Part shown: in pieces, positions 41,205-49,356 of the stretch
Layout: every line of letters starts with the position of its first letter
How positions within the stretch are numbered: the first letter of the stretch is position 1
From: an uncultured Muribaculaceae bacterium
GTDB lineage: Bacteria; Bacteroidota; Bacteroidia; Bacteroidales; Muribaculaceae
Assembly (NCBI GenBank): GCA_910585275.1
Contig: CAJUCW010000011.1
Span: 1 to 64,000, forward strand
Length of the DNA stretch: 64,000 nt
Reading direction: 5' to 3'
Translations under genes and position numbers: made by a program
Notes under the pieces: model-generated
Seen by the model: only the letters and a program-made list of their open reading frames with translations
The model's database searches: none
What the model was told of the DNA's origin: nothing

Positions 41205-42851
41205 TTACTCGTTTCCGTTTAGTTGTATGTTGACCCAAGATTCTTTCAATTCCAAAGCAATTTGAACCGTTGGGGTTTGTTTTTTTCCATTTGTAACTAA
41301 GGATTGTTTAATTACAGAATCTCGTACTCGATTTGCTAAATCTCCAAGAGTAATGTCTCCTTTTGATTCCTTAATTGTTTTTAGAAGCCAATACGTAAAG
41401 AGACCATGCTTTTCTTTATCCAAAGGATATGCTGTTTCGTCACTTTGTGATGCTGAAAAAATTATCATGTTGGAAGATGGTTTGGCTGGCTTTGCCTTTA
41501 GAACTACACCTCTTGCCGTTTGTAACATACCTACCCCTCTTAATGATCCGCTAAAACAAGCGTCGAGAAAGATAAGTATTCTTTGTGATGAAAAGTTTCC
41601 TATTTGAGAGTAGAAATCTGTTAGACTAAAACAAGTTGATATATCCGAGGTATAGCCATCGACAGGAAGTATAAATGATTTACCAGTGGATTCTTCAGGG
41701 AAGCCGTGCCCGGCATAATATATAATAAAATTGGCTTCTCCAGAATATGCATTTGAAATTTGTGACATAAGATTTATTTCTCGTTTGATATTGTTTAATG
41801 TGGCATTTTTTATAAAATGTATGTTTTCAGATGGTATCCCGAATGTTTTTTTACAATATTCTCCAAAAACTACACCATCATTTATCGCATTGGGTACATT
41901 TTCAACTTCTTGATAATCTTCATTAGCAATTATTAACGCAAAAGTTTTAGGTCTAAAAACATTTCCCAACGGAATGTTTTCGTCCACATCGGATTTAATT
42001 GGTTTTTGTAGTTCTTTTTTATTATTAATTTGATTTTTTATTTCGGAATAATAATTTTCTATAGATTTGTTATGGTTATAACTAATTGAAGATGTTGAGG
42101 TGAGGTTAGAGGAGTCTAAATCTGAAAAAATCCCATTTTCATTAGAGGTAAGTTGTGCTCCTGTTTCAGAAAACAAATACTCTAATGATGTTAATGCATC
42201 AATCCTTTTAGAACATTTCCACCCTCTATTATTATTGTCTAAAGTGGTTTCTGTTATACTCCATAAATAGTTTGCTCCTTCTAAGGTGAATAGAAGGTTA
42301 AATTGATAATCACACATTAAGACATTATCCGTAAGAATATTATTATTCTTTGAACGTGTTCCGACCCTGTATCCTATAATTTCTCCATTATTTCTTATTG
42401 GTTGGATTGAAATTTGATGACAATCTAATACTTTTTCCCCTTTGAGATTATAAATGGGTTTTAGATATGAAGTTAGGAATCCTCCTGATATATATTGAGG
42501 CTCGCTATTACCAAAGTCCATAATTTGGCCTCGTTGAAGGGAGTGTACGATATTTCCAGTGGATTTTGCTTTGTAAATTGGATTTATAGCAAATATTATC
42601 ACTTCTTTATCTTCGCTTTTCTCGAAATATATTTTTTTGTAAAAAGGTGGTATCTCTTCTTCTCCTTTTGAATTAGCCACACCATAGCAATCTTTATCTG
42701 TCTTTGATATTACAAGGTAGCAATCGCTATGGGAAATGTAAGTGACGTTTTTATAAAATTTTTTTAAGGATTTCTCTACATCTTTATTATAAACTGCCCA
42801 AAGTGGCATGTATAATAGTAATGTTATTAATAGGATTATAAGTCGATTCAT
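41205..42851 (-). CDS. Secreted WG-repeat/caspase-like (peptidase C14) protein
   Basis: A 548-residue protein with a signal peptide (about 1-19, ending LWA), so it acts outside the cytoplasm. Residues about 45-230 contain WG-like beta repeats (for example CYGVANSKGEEEIPPFYKKI, 55-74). After a linker, residues about 302-520 form a caspase-hemoglobinase fold: PKTFALIIANEDYQ at 301-314, the catalytic His in YYAGHGF (H382) and the catalytic Cys in LDACFSG (C432). Caspase-like enzymes cleave after Arg/Lys or Asp and often drive cell-death or processing programmes. It lies 52 bp after a beta-propeller gene, in DNA markedly richer in A+T than its surroundings, implying recent transfer. Confidence 0.85.
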   Translation of the reverse strand: MNRLIILLITLLLYMPLWAVYNKDVEKSLKKFYKNVTYISHSDCYLVISKTDKDCYGVANSKGEEEIPPFYKKIYFEKSEDKEVIIFAINPIYKAKSTGNIVHSLQRGQIMDFGNSEPQYISGGFLTSYLKPIYNLKGEKVLDCHQISIQPIRNNGEIIGYRVGTRSKNNNILTDNVLMCDYQFNLLFTLEGANYLWSITETTLDNNNRGWKCSKRIDALTSLEYLFSETGAQLTSNENGIFSDLDSSNLTSTSSISYNHNKSIENYYSEIKNQINNKKELQKPIKSDVDENIPLGNVFRPKTFALIIANEDYQEVENVPNAINDGVVFGEYCKKTFGIPSENIHFIKNATLNNIKREINLMSQISNAYSGEANFIIYYAGHGFPEESTGKSFILPVDGYTSDISTCFSLTDFYSQIGNFSSQRILIFLDACFSGSLRGVGMLQTARGVVLKAKPAKPSSNMIIFSASQSDETAYPLDKEKHGLFTYWLLKTIKESKGDITLGDLANRVRDSVIKQSLVTNGKKQTPTVQIALELKESWVNIQLNGNE

Positions 42852-42903
42852 TTAATAAAAATTATATGGGAGCGAAATCTTGATTTTCACTCCCATAATG
42901 TTA

Positions 42904-43917
42904 TTAAAGTTCAAAATTCATTCTCCAGACATTGTAACTGTCTTTTTTAGTACCTCTTGAAGATATGAAATAAATTTGTTTTCCATCGGCACTCCATTCT
43001 GGACAAAAATCAGGACTTGGATGGAATGTCAGTTGAGTTAATTGAGTCCCATCAGGTTTTATAACGAATATATCTAAATTCTCTTTTTTTGTGCTAGATG
43101 CTTTGGCATTCCCTTGGAGAAGAATCCATTCTCCAGAAGGTGATAAAGAGGCATTTGAAAACCCTTTTGTTTTATCAGAAACTATTAATGTCTCCTGTCC
43201 ATTTATAAAATCTACAAGCCAAATCTCAGAGTTTCCTTCTTTTGTATTTCTTGTGCAAAGAAATTCTTTATCGGAAATAGGGGAAGGTTGATATCCTCTG
43301 GCACAATTTACCAATTCTCCTGTCTCTTTATTAAAACTCCAAATGGAAGGTCCATTTTTGTCAATTCTTGTGAAGAATATTACTTTTCCATCAAATGTAG
43401 CGGGGTTTAAATCGAAATTATTAGATGATATTTGTCTCATAGCAGAGCCTTTATGAGCATCAATGGAGCTGATTTTTGCTTCCTCAATCCCAATAACTTC
43501 ACTTACATATAAATTCCCGTCTGACCCCCAATCAAAGTCCCAGATATCTCGAAATGTTCGTTGTGTGGAAGCTCCGCTGCCGGAAGACCTCCTTACCATA
43601 ATATTGTCTTTATCATTATTTCTAGTGAGATAAGCTATTTCACTTCCGTCAGGTGAAACTGCAAGTGTTCGAGTCGTTCCCCATTGAATTTTTCCTTTTT
43701 TACTGCCTGCAATTGCGGTGTTGGCCGAATTGGTTTTTATCCAATTTTTCCCAACGGAAGGCCCAATAACGCTATTTGCTTCTTCGTCAGTGATTTTAGT
43801 TACGTTTAACCCTGACTCTTCTACCACATACTCCTCTTCTTGCACTTTTTTTGCAAACGTCGGTATCCAAATGGCCGCCATTATAAAGCATGCTGTTAGT
43901 CGTTTGAATTTTGACAT
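42904..43917 (-). CDS. Secreted TolB-like PD40 beta-propeller protein
   Basis: A 337-residue protein with a signal peptide (about 1-22, ending TFA) and repeated TolB/PD40 blades, each with a motif like TRTLAVSPDGSEIAYLTRNN (about 83-102), SLSPSGEWILLQGNA and FCPEWSADGKQIYFISSRG. Such propellers bind other proteins or peptides. It is the first gene of a two-gene AT-rich operon with the caspase-like peptidase, so a substrate-recognition or inhibitor role toward it is plausible but inferred. No strong promoter box was found upstream. Confidence 0.85.
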   Translation of the reverse strand: MSKFKRLTACFIMAAIWIPTFAKKVQEEEYVVEESGLNVTKITDEEANSVIGPSVGKNWIKTNSANTAIAGSKKGKIQWGTTRTLAVSPDGSEIAYLTRNNDKDNIMVRRSSGSGASTQRTFRDIWDFDWGSDGNLYVSEVIGIEEAKISSIDAHKGSAMRQISSNNFDLNPATFDGKVIFFTRIDKNGPSIWSFNKETGELVNCARGYQPSPISDKEFLCTRNTKEGNSEIWLVDFINGQETLIVSDKTKGFSNASLSPSGEWILLQGNAKASSTKKENLDIFVIKPDGTQLTQLTFHPSPDFCPEWSADGKQIYFISSRGTKKDSYNVWRMNFEL

Positions 43918-44085
43918 ATTATTACTTAAGCCATAGGACTCCTCTCATCTGGCATACTTGTGAATAATAAAAAAGCGCAGGAGTCTGTACCTTGATACTC
44001 GTCCTACGTTCTGAGGCTCTGGAATGCCCATCTATGTTGAACGAGCATCCTGCAGAAGCCTACGCTGAATATGAATATATGTCAA

Positions 44086-44109
44086 GACACAATGCTTTCG
44101 CATTGTATC
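44086..44109. other. Stable hairpin in the island intergenic region
   Basis: GACACAATGC pairs with GCATTGTATC (9 of 10) across a 4-base loop TTTC. No T-tract follows. Function unclear; possibly part of a mobile-element end or an RNA. Confidence 0.5.
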
Positions 44110-44503
44110 AAGACGGATATAACATATCCATAAGGCATCTACCATCTGCCACATCCTTGACATAGATTAGAAATTTTCCAGATTTCAGAACGTCAAGAAG
44201 ATGCGTCTTGGTAAACGCTTTTTCATGATGTATATACTGCCCTTACATAAATTCTATCAATAATTTATAAGTGGTCAGTGTTGCAAAATTAATAAAATTA
44301 TTTCAAATAACAAGAAAATGAGGAATTATAACATTAACTTTTTCTTATTTTTTTAATATCGGCTACTATAAAATTTAATAAGAGTTTGCACAGTAGGAGG
44401 GGCCTGTTTCTATGTAGAGGGGATTCTTCTGACTTTTTGTACATAAGTTGTTTGCACTTATTAAAATTCTTATGTTATAGGCGTAATACTCCCGTTTTTT
44501 ATG

Positions 44504-44511
44504 TACCTTTG
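44504..44511 (+). promoter_or_regulatory. -7 promoter element of the AAA-ATPase gene
   Basis: TACCTTTG matches TAnnTTTG, 33 bp before the ATG at 44545. Confidence 0.5.
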
Positions 44512-44544
44512 CTTTCGATATTATTATTTTTGTAAAAGTATAGA

Positions 44545-46107
44545 GTGGCTATGGCGGAAAAAGTGTATTACCCAATCGGGGAACAAGATTTCAGAGCATT
44601 GCGCAATGACGGATGTCTGTATGTGGATAAGACGGGATTCATTCGCAAGATAATTGAATCGAAGGAAAAATATTTCTTTCTGTCGAGGCCGCGTCGGTTT
44701 GGTAAAAGCCTGTTCCTTTCCACGCTTCAATATTTCTTTGAGGGAGAACGCTCTCTTTTCAAAGGATTGGAAGTGGATTTTTCCGATTGGGGGTGGGAAA
44801 AGTTTCCGGTGATAAGACTCGACCTTAACACCGAAAGATATGAGGCCCAGGGTCAACTTGAAATTACACTTGAAAGCCGTTTCAATAAATGGGAACTGGA
44901 ATATGGGGTTAGGGAGAAAGGGGAGAATCTATCGGCAAGGCTTCGGAATATTATCGAAGCCGCCCATTCCTTTACCGGGAAACCTGTGGTCATCTTGGTG
45001 GATGAATATGACAAACCTTTGGTCAATAATCTGAATCGGGATGAAAACTTCGAGCATTATCGTGCGCGTCTTGCAAGCTTGTATTCTAATTTCAAAAGCA
45101 GTGCCGAGCATATCCGCCTTGTCTTTCTGACGGGGGTAAGTCGTTTTAGCAAGCTGAGTGTATTTTCCGATCTCAATAATATCAAAGACATATCTTTTTC
45201 CAACGAATTTGCCGATATTTGCGGCATTGCTGAAAATGAACTTTATTCTAATTTTAAAGCCGGAATTGAGCAGTTGTCTTTGAAATACGAGGTGTCTTGT
45301 GAAGAAATCTGCCGGAAGCTTAAAGAAAATTATGACGGGTACCGGTTTGCCGAAGAAGGTAGTGATGTATATAATCCGTGGTCTTTGCTGAATGCCATGA
45401 GCGATTGCAGCATAACCAATTATTGGAATATGACAGGCATGCCTACTATTATTGCGGAATCGTTGAAGCGTATTGATGCCGATTTAAAGGATATCCTTAA
45501 CGTAGAGTGCGAGAGAAAAACACTCATAGGTCTTGACCTAAAGAGTACAGATCCTCTTGCTTTACTTTATCAGACCGGATATCTTACCATAAAACATTAT
45601 GACAAGGAATTTGACACTTTTCTTCTCGGTGTTCCCAATAAGGAAGTGAAAGAGGGCTTGTTTGATGTTCTTCTTCCATACTATGTGAAAGTGAAACGCG
45701 GACTTGTCTCAACCACACTTTCAGAAATCAGGAACAGCATAAACCGTGGACGTCCTGAATCTTTGATGAAAAGTCTTCAGTCTTATTTTTCAGGGATTCC
45801 GTATGAACTCCACATGGACAATGAAAATAACTTTCACAACGCGTTCTACATATTGGTTACTCTCCTTGGCATCACGTCTCGTGCCGAGGTCCATACCTCC
45901 CATGGAAGTATTGATTTGCTGATTGAATCGAAAGACTATATTTATATAATTGAATTGAAATATGACGGTTCTCCAAGTCAGGCACTCCGACAGATAGAAG
46001 AGAAAGGGTATGCTCTATCATTCCGGGCAGATTCTCGGCATGTTTTTAAAATTGGGGTGAATTTCTCTTCTAAAAAACGCACCATCGAAAGTTGGCAAAT
46101 CAAATAG
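44545..46107 (+). CDS. AAA-ATPase-like/PDDEXK_9 protein
   Basis: A 520-residue protein of the AAA-ATPase_like plus PDDEXK_9 type, widespread in Bacteroidota and often in many copies per genome. It has IGEQDFRALRNDGCLYVDKT near the start, a Walker A-like RPRRFGKS (about 48-55), Walker B-like ILVDEYDKPLVNN (about 150-162), and a C-terminal nuclease-like motif GSIDLLIESKDYIYIIELKY. The biological role is not established; links to defence or mobile DNA have been suggested for relatives. A second ATG two codons in is equally possible. It sits between the AT-rich operon and repeat copy B, on the opposite strand. Confidence 0.88.
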   Translation: MAMAEKVYYPIGEQDFRALRNDGCLYVDKTGFIRKIIESKEKYFFLSRPRRFGKSLFLSTLQYFFEGERSLFKGLEVDFSDWGWEKFPVIRLDLNTERYEAQGQLEITLESRFNKWELEYGVREKGENLSARLRNIIEAAHSFTGKPVVILVDEYDKPLVNNLNRDENFEHYRARLASLYSNFKSSAEHIRLVFLTGVSRFSKLSVFSDLNNIKDISFSNEFADICGIAENELYSNFKAGIEQLSLKYEVSCEEICRKLKENYDGYRFAEEGSDVYNPWSLLNAMSDCSITNYWNMTGMPTIIAESLKRIDADLKDILNVECERKTLIGLDLKSTDPLALLYQTGYLTIKHYDKEFDTFLLGVPNKEVKEGLFDVLLPYYVKVKRGLVSTTLSEIRNSINRGRPESLMKSLQSYFSGIPYELHMDNENNFHNAFYILVTLLGITSRAEVHTSHGSIDLLIESKDYIYIIELKYDGSPSQALRQIEEKGYALSFRADSRHVFKIGVNFSSKKRTIESWQIK

Positions 46108-46116
46108 TTGATTAAA

Positions 46117-46131
46117 CATGCCGGAGGCATG
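46117..46131 (+). terminator. Terminator after the AAA-ATPase gene
   Basis: CATGCC-gga-GGCATG hairpin, 10 bp after the stop codon, followed by a T-rich stretch about 15-25 bases downstream. Confidence 0.45.
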
Positions 46132-46165
46132 TCCCTGCATTTATATTTGTTTTTTGATACCCTCA

Positions 46166-47102
46166 TTGATTAGGCAAGAGGAGACGAGCAGGTGAAAAGG
46201 TTAGAGCCGGTTTATGTCTTCGGGTGAGAGGCCGGTGGCTTTTGTTATCACATCCGAGGGAATACCCATTGATTTGAGGTTTTTTGCCATTTCGATTTGT
46301 GCTTCGGCTCGTCCCTCGGCTCGTCCCTCGAGTTTGGCTGATTCAAGGCAGTCTTCCTCAATTCGGAGGTTGTCGAGATAGTGCTCGTAGGCCAACCTTT
46401 CTTCTCGGCTCATCTGCATGTAGTTGAGTTTCTCGTTTGCCTCCTTGAGTCCCGGGGTGGTTGTATCGGGCCTGACGTTCCCGTTTTTCAGATAGTCTAT
46501 CCATTCTTCAAGAGGGGTGGTGGCAACTTTGTCGAACTCGTTGACTCTGATAAGGTAATATTCCGGGAAAACCTCTTTTGGGGAACGCATATTCAAGAGA
46601 TTCCTGTCCCTTTCGCTGAGTTCAAAGACATCGCCGGTATGCACGCCTCGGAAAACGGTTTGTCCGTGATAGATATAATCGTCACCCTCTCCGAGGTCGA
46701 AATAGAGTATGCTGATGGAATATACCTTTTTAACGTTTTTATATGAGTCGCCTTTTGTGATATGGTCGCTGATGGCTTTTCCCACGCCGAAGAGTATGCG
46801 TTCGAGATAATGCACCTGTCGCGAAAGCTGTATCTCGATGATGATGAGCTCCCCTTTGTCGTTCTTCGCCATGATATCGACGCGGTTGAACTTGGAATCT
46901 TCCTGTTCCTGGTTCCCTTCGCTTTCAAGAATTTCCTCGATTTTTATCTCTTGGTTGAGAAGCACCGAAACGAACCCTTCGAGCACGCTGAAATTGGCCT
47001 TGTCGCGGAGTATTCGCTTGGCTGCCCAGTCGAAACGTATGTATCTGTCGCAAACTCCCATAATCCTGTCAGTTTTGGTAATCACTCACAAAGATAACAA
47101 AT
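46166..47102. repeat. 937-bp direct repeat, copy B
   Basis: Second copy of the 40189-41125 segment, same orientation. Divergence from copy A begins immediately outside these coordinates on both sides. Confidence 0.93.
46201..47061 (-). CDS. Rpn-family PD-(D/E)XK nuclease/transposase-like protein, copy B
   Basis: Protein identical to that of copy A (40224-41084); see there for domain and start choice. The upstream sequence differs between copies from 2 bp after the repeat end, so each copy relies on either the short shared leader or on different local promoters. Confidence 0.85.
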   Translation of the reverse strand: MGVCDRYIRFDWAAKRILRDKANFSVLEGFVSVLLNQEIKIEEILESEGNQEQEDSKFNRVDIMAKNDKGELIIIEIQLSRQVHYLERILFGVGKAISDHITKGDSYKNVKKVYSISILYFDLGEGDDYIYHGQTVFRGVHTGDVFELSERDRNLLNMRSPKEVFPEYYLIRVNEFDKVATTPLEEWIDYLKNGNVRPDTTTPGLKEANEKLNYMQMSREERLAYEHYLDNLRIEEDCLESAKLEGRAEGRAEAQIEMAKNLKSMGIPSDVITKATGLSPEDINRL

Positions 47103-47243
47103 TAAAATCAATAACCGAAATATCCCTTCCGATTATTTATTGGAAAAGCAGAAGATTTACGGGCATCTCCAGCTCGTAAATCTCAATATGCGGGGGCATA
47201 CTTCATTTGGTGGATTTGTGCATCAGATTAAATGACAAAGGGA

Positions 47244-47271
47244 GGGGGAGGCTGCCGATGCAGCCTCCCCC
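47244..47271 (-). terminator. GC-rich terminator after the FKBP gene
   Basis: GGGGGAGGCTGC pairs perfectly with GCAGCCTCCCCC around a 4-base loop. It lies 33 bp after the FKBP stop codon; the trailing T-run is short (TTT). Confidence 0.6.
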
Positions 47272-47303
47272 CCTCTGAACTTATACGCTTTTTTGTAATC
47301 TTA

Positions 47304-47870
47304 TTAATTGCAGGAGCCACAAGAACCGCCGCCGCAACCGGAAGCGCAGTCGCCTTCCGAGCCGCATCCACCGCATCCGCACCCTTTCGAGGGCTGGAGT
47401 TCTTCGGGAGTGGCGTCGCGCACTTCTTCCACTTCTCCTTCATAGCGCACGGTGAGACCGGCGAAGGGATGGTTGAAGTCCATTTTGATTTTGTCGCCCA
47501 CTTCGGTCACCACGCCTTGCACGCGGTACCCTTCTGCGGTCATCATCGGCAGGATGGCGCCGACTTTCACTTCATCGGCGAGTTTGCCGTCGCGCATGAA
47601 GATGTCGCGGTCGAGTGTAAGAAGATATTCGTCGTTGCGGTCGCCGAATGCGGCTTCCGGAGGAAGCGTCACACCGAATTTATCGCCCTTGGCGAGGTCT
47701 TTCATGGCGGCGGCGAGCCCGGGTACGATTTCATGGCTTACGCCATATACCATCACGTCGGGGGCGTTGGCGGGGGCTTCGAAAAGTAGCGAACCGTCGG
47801 CATCGTTATAAAGCTTATAGGAGTAGGCCACGAATTTGCCGGGACCTACCGTTTCTTTCTTATTTCCCAT
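47304..47870 (-). CDS. slyD: SlyD-type FKBP peptidyl-prolyl isomerase with Cys-rich tail
   Basis: A 188-residue SlyD-like isomerase. The FKBP domain is interrupted by an insert-in-flap region, with SHEIVPGLAAAMKDLAKGDK (about 48-67) and KMDFNHPFAGLTVRYEGEVE (about 132-151). The C-terminal tail (about 158-188) is Cys/Gly-rich with at least eight cysteines (GCGCGGCGSEG, CASGCGGGSCGSC), resembling the metal-binding tail of SlyD, which handles nickel and other metals. It would assist proline isomerisation in folding and perhaps metal delivery. Confidence 0.9.
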   Translation of the reverse strand: MGNKKETVGPGKFVAYSYKLYNDADGSLLFEAPANAPDVMVYGVSHEIVPGLAAAMKDLAKGDKFGVTLPPEAAFGDRNDEYLLTLDRDIFMRDGKLADEVKVGAILPMMTAEGYRVQGVVTEVGDKIKMDFNHPFAGLTVRYEGEVEEVRDATPEELQPSKGCGCGGCGSEGDCASGCGGGSCGSCN

Positions 47871-47893
47871 TTTATTGTCTTGTATTTTGGTTT

Positions 47894-48694
47894 TTATTCA
47901 GCTGGAGTATCGTCGTTGGTTTCCGGATGTTTCCTTACATATTCGGCCATAGGCACCTCGACGTTGAAGTAGAACCCTTCCGCCACTTTGTCGCGCAGAC
48001 GTTTCTTGGTTTCGGGATCGGGAGAGACTGTGAGATAATCCACACCCGGGTCGATAAACTGTGCGTCAGTGGCCTCATATCCGAGAAGCTGCACCATATC
48101 ATACTCATGCATAGGGTAAATCACATACCAGGCGTTTTCCACATCCTCGCCGGTGCCGGTGCTTTTGATGGCGCCGAGAAGATGCTCAAGGCGGTATTCC
48201 CATATTTTTGCGCTCATGTCTTTCCGTTTCTCCTTAAGGACATGGACAAGAAACGACATCTGGCGAAGGTCGAACGGATTGTCGCGGAGCGAGAGCTCTG
48301 CATATTTTCTGATGGTGTCGATTTCTTCCTTGGTGTGGGTGGCCTTCAACCGAAGTTCGTCGGTGACGCCGGAATAGGGCGACGTGCGGTATGGGTCGTA
48401 ATCCTCCTGGAACATATATCCGAGATAGAAGTTACGATATTCGTCGTTGGTCATCGTAGTGTCGTTGCGGGTATATTTCGCCATGAGTTTCGGAAAATAG
48501 AACTTGCTTGAGGGGTCGAGGGTCTCTTTCCGTATCTGTTCGAGGTCGGGTTTTTCTACCGTTATTTTCCTTTTGCTTGCTGCGGCCGCCGAAGGTGCGG
48601 AGGTCTGGGCGTCGGCTATAAAGGCGGTGAAGGCCAACGCGATTGCCGCCCCTCCCGCAATTCTACGTAATATTTTTGAAAATATGCTTGTCAT
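47894..48694 (-). CDS. DUF4919 exported protein
   Basis: A 266-residue protein with a signal peptide (about 1-29) and the DUF4919 body: PDLEQIRKETLDPSSKFYFP (about 49-68), then YNF-type helices containing EYRNFYLGYMFQEDYDPYR. DUF4919 proteins are Bacteroidota-specific with unknown function, thought to be periplasmic or outer-membrane associated. It lies 23 bp upstream of the FKBP gene on the same strand and 22 bp after the 178-residue membrane protein, so the three may form one unit. Confidence 0.85.
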   Translation of the reverse strand: MTSIFSKILRRIAGGAAIALAFTAFIADAQTSAPSAAAASKRKITVEKPDLEQIRKETLDPSSKFYFPKLMAKYTRNDTTMTNDEYRNFYLGYMFQEDYDPYRTSPYSGVTDELRLKATHTKEEIDTIRKYAELSLRDNPFDLRQMSFLVHVLKEKRKDMSAKIWEYRLEHLLGAIKSTGTGEDVENAWYVIYPMHEYDMVQLLGYEATDAQFIDPGVDYLTVSPDPETKKRLRDKVAEGFYFNVEVPMAEYVRKHPETNDDTPAE

Positions 48695-48716
48695 ATTATA
48701 ATGTATGCGTTGTTGG

Positions 48717-49253
48717 TCAATATTTATGTAAAGCGATTATCAGCACAAGCACCACGCCTATCTGCATGACCGTGATGGCCGTGGGAAATCCTTTGGCGAG
48801 GAGATATTTGAAGAAGTTGCCTGTGCCTATTCCGACAGGTCTTCCTTCCGGAGTCTTGGTGTAGAGCAGGAATCCGAAAAAAATGCCAGCTACTGTGGCG
48901 ACTATCATTATGCCGTAAAGCACAGACACCTGCGAGGCATAGGAGACGCCGAGAAGCCCTACCGCCATGCCGGCTATGGCTCCCACAATGATATATCCCA
49001 TCCCTTTCGACGAACGGCGTAGAGGCAACGGCTGGAGAAGCGTGGCAGTCATGACCACGACTGTCATGCACAACCAGCAAAGCAGGATTGTGCCGTTGAT
49101 CGGCAATAACGGGTAGCCTTCTCCCGTGGATGCCAGGCTAAGCAGAGTAAGCGCAATGAATGCACATGCCGGGGCAAGAAGCATCCTTTTAGGTAAGAAT
49201 GCAAGCGATGCCATAAAAAGCAGGCATGAAAGGGTAATTGCTAATGCTGTCAT
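48717..49253 (-). CDS. Unknown four-to-five-helix membrane protein
   Basis: A 178-residue protein, mostly hydrophobic, with about five membrane segments (residues 2-18, 26-43, 55-73, 88-106, 112-132, and a last at about 160-176). No family is recognised. A Bacteroidota-specific gene in this position between the HDIG protein and a DUF4919 gene is likely part of the same unit. Expected location is the inner membrane. Confidence 0.7.
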   Translation of the reverse strand: MTALAITLSCLLFMASLAFLPKRMLLAPACAFIALTLLSLASTGEGYPLLPINGTILLCWLCMTVVVMTATLLQPLPLRRSSKGMGYIIVGAIAGMAVGLLGVSYASQVSVLYGIMIVATVAGIFFGFLLYTKTPEGRPVGIGTGNFFKYLLAKGFPTAITVMQIGVVLVLIIALHKY

Positions 49254-49356
49254 GACTTGATTTTGTTACCGGTTGCGAGAGACGGTTTAAGGAAGATACC
49301 GACATCTCTACAGTATAGAAACGCTCCAACATCCAAAAATATTGATTGGAGAATCC

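Larger units (their letters stand above)
43918..44544. other. AT-rich 627-bp intergenic region
   Basis: There is no intact gene. A strong hairpin occurs at 44086-44109. Near 43970-44053 a plus-strand frame reads KKRRSLYLDTRPTF, then a stop, then GSGMPIYV, which faintly resembles the start of Bacteroidota tyrosine recombinases and may be an integrase remnant. The distal part is AT-rich and ends with the promoter of the AAA-ATPase gene. Confidence 0.5.
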
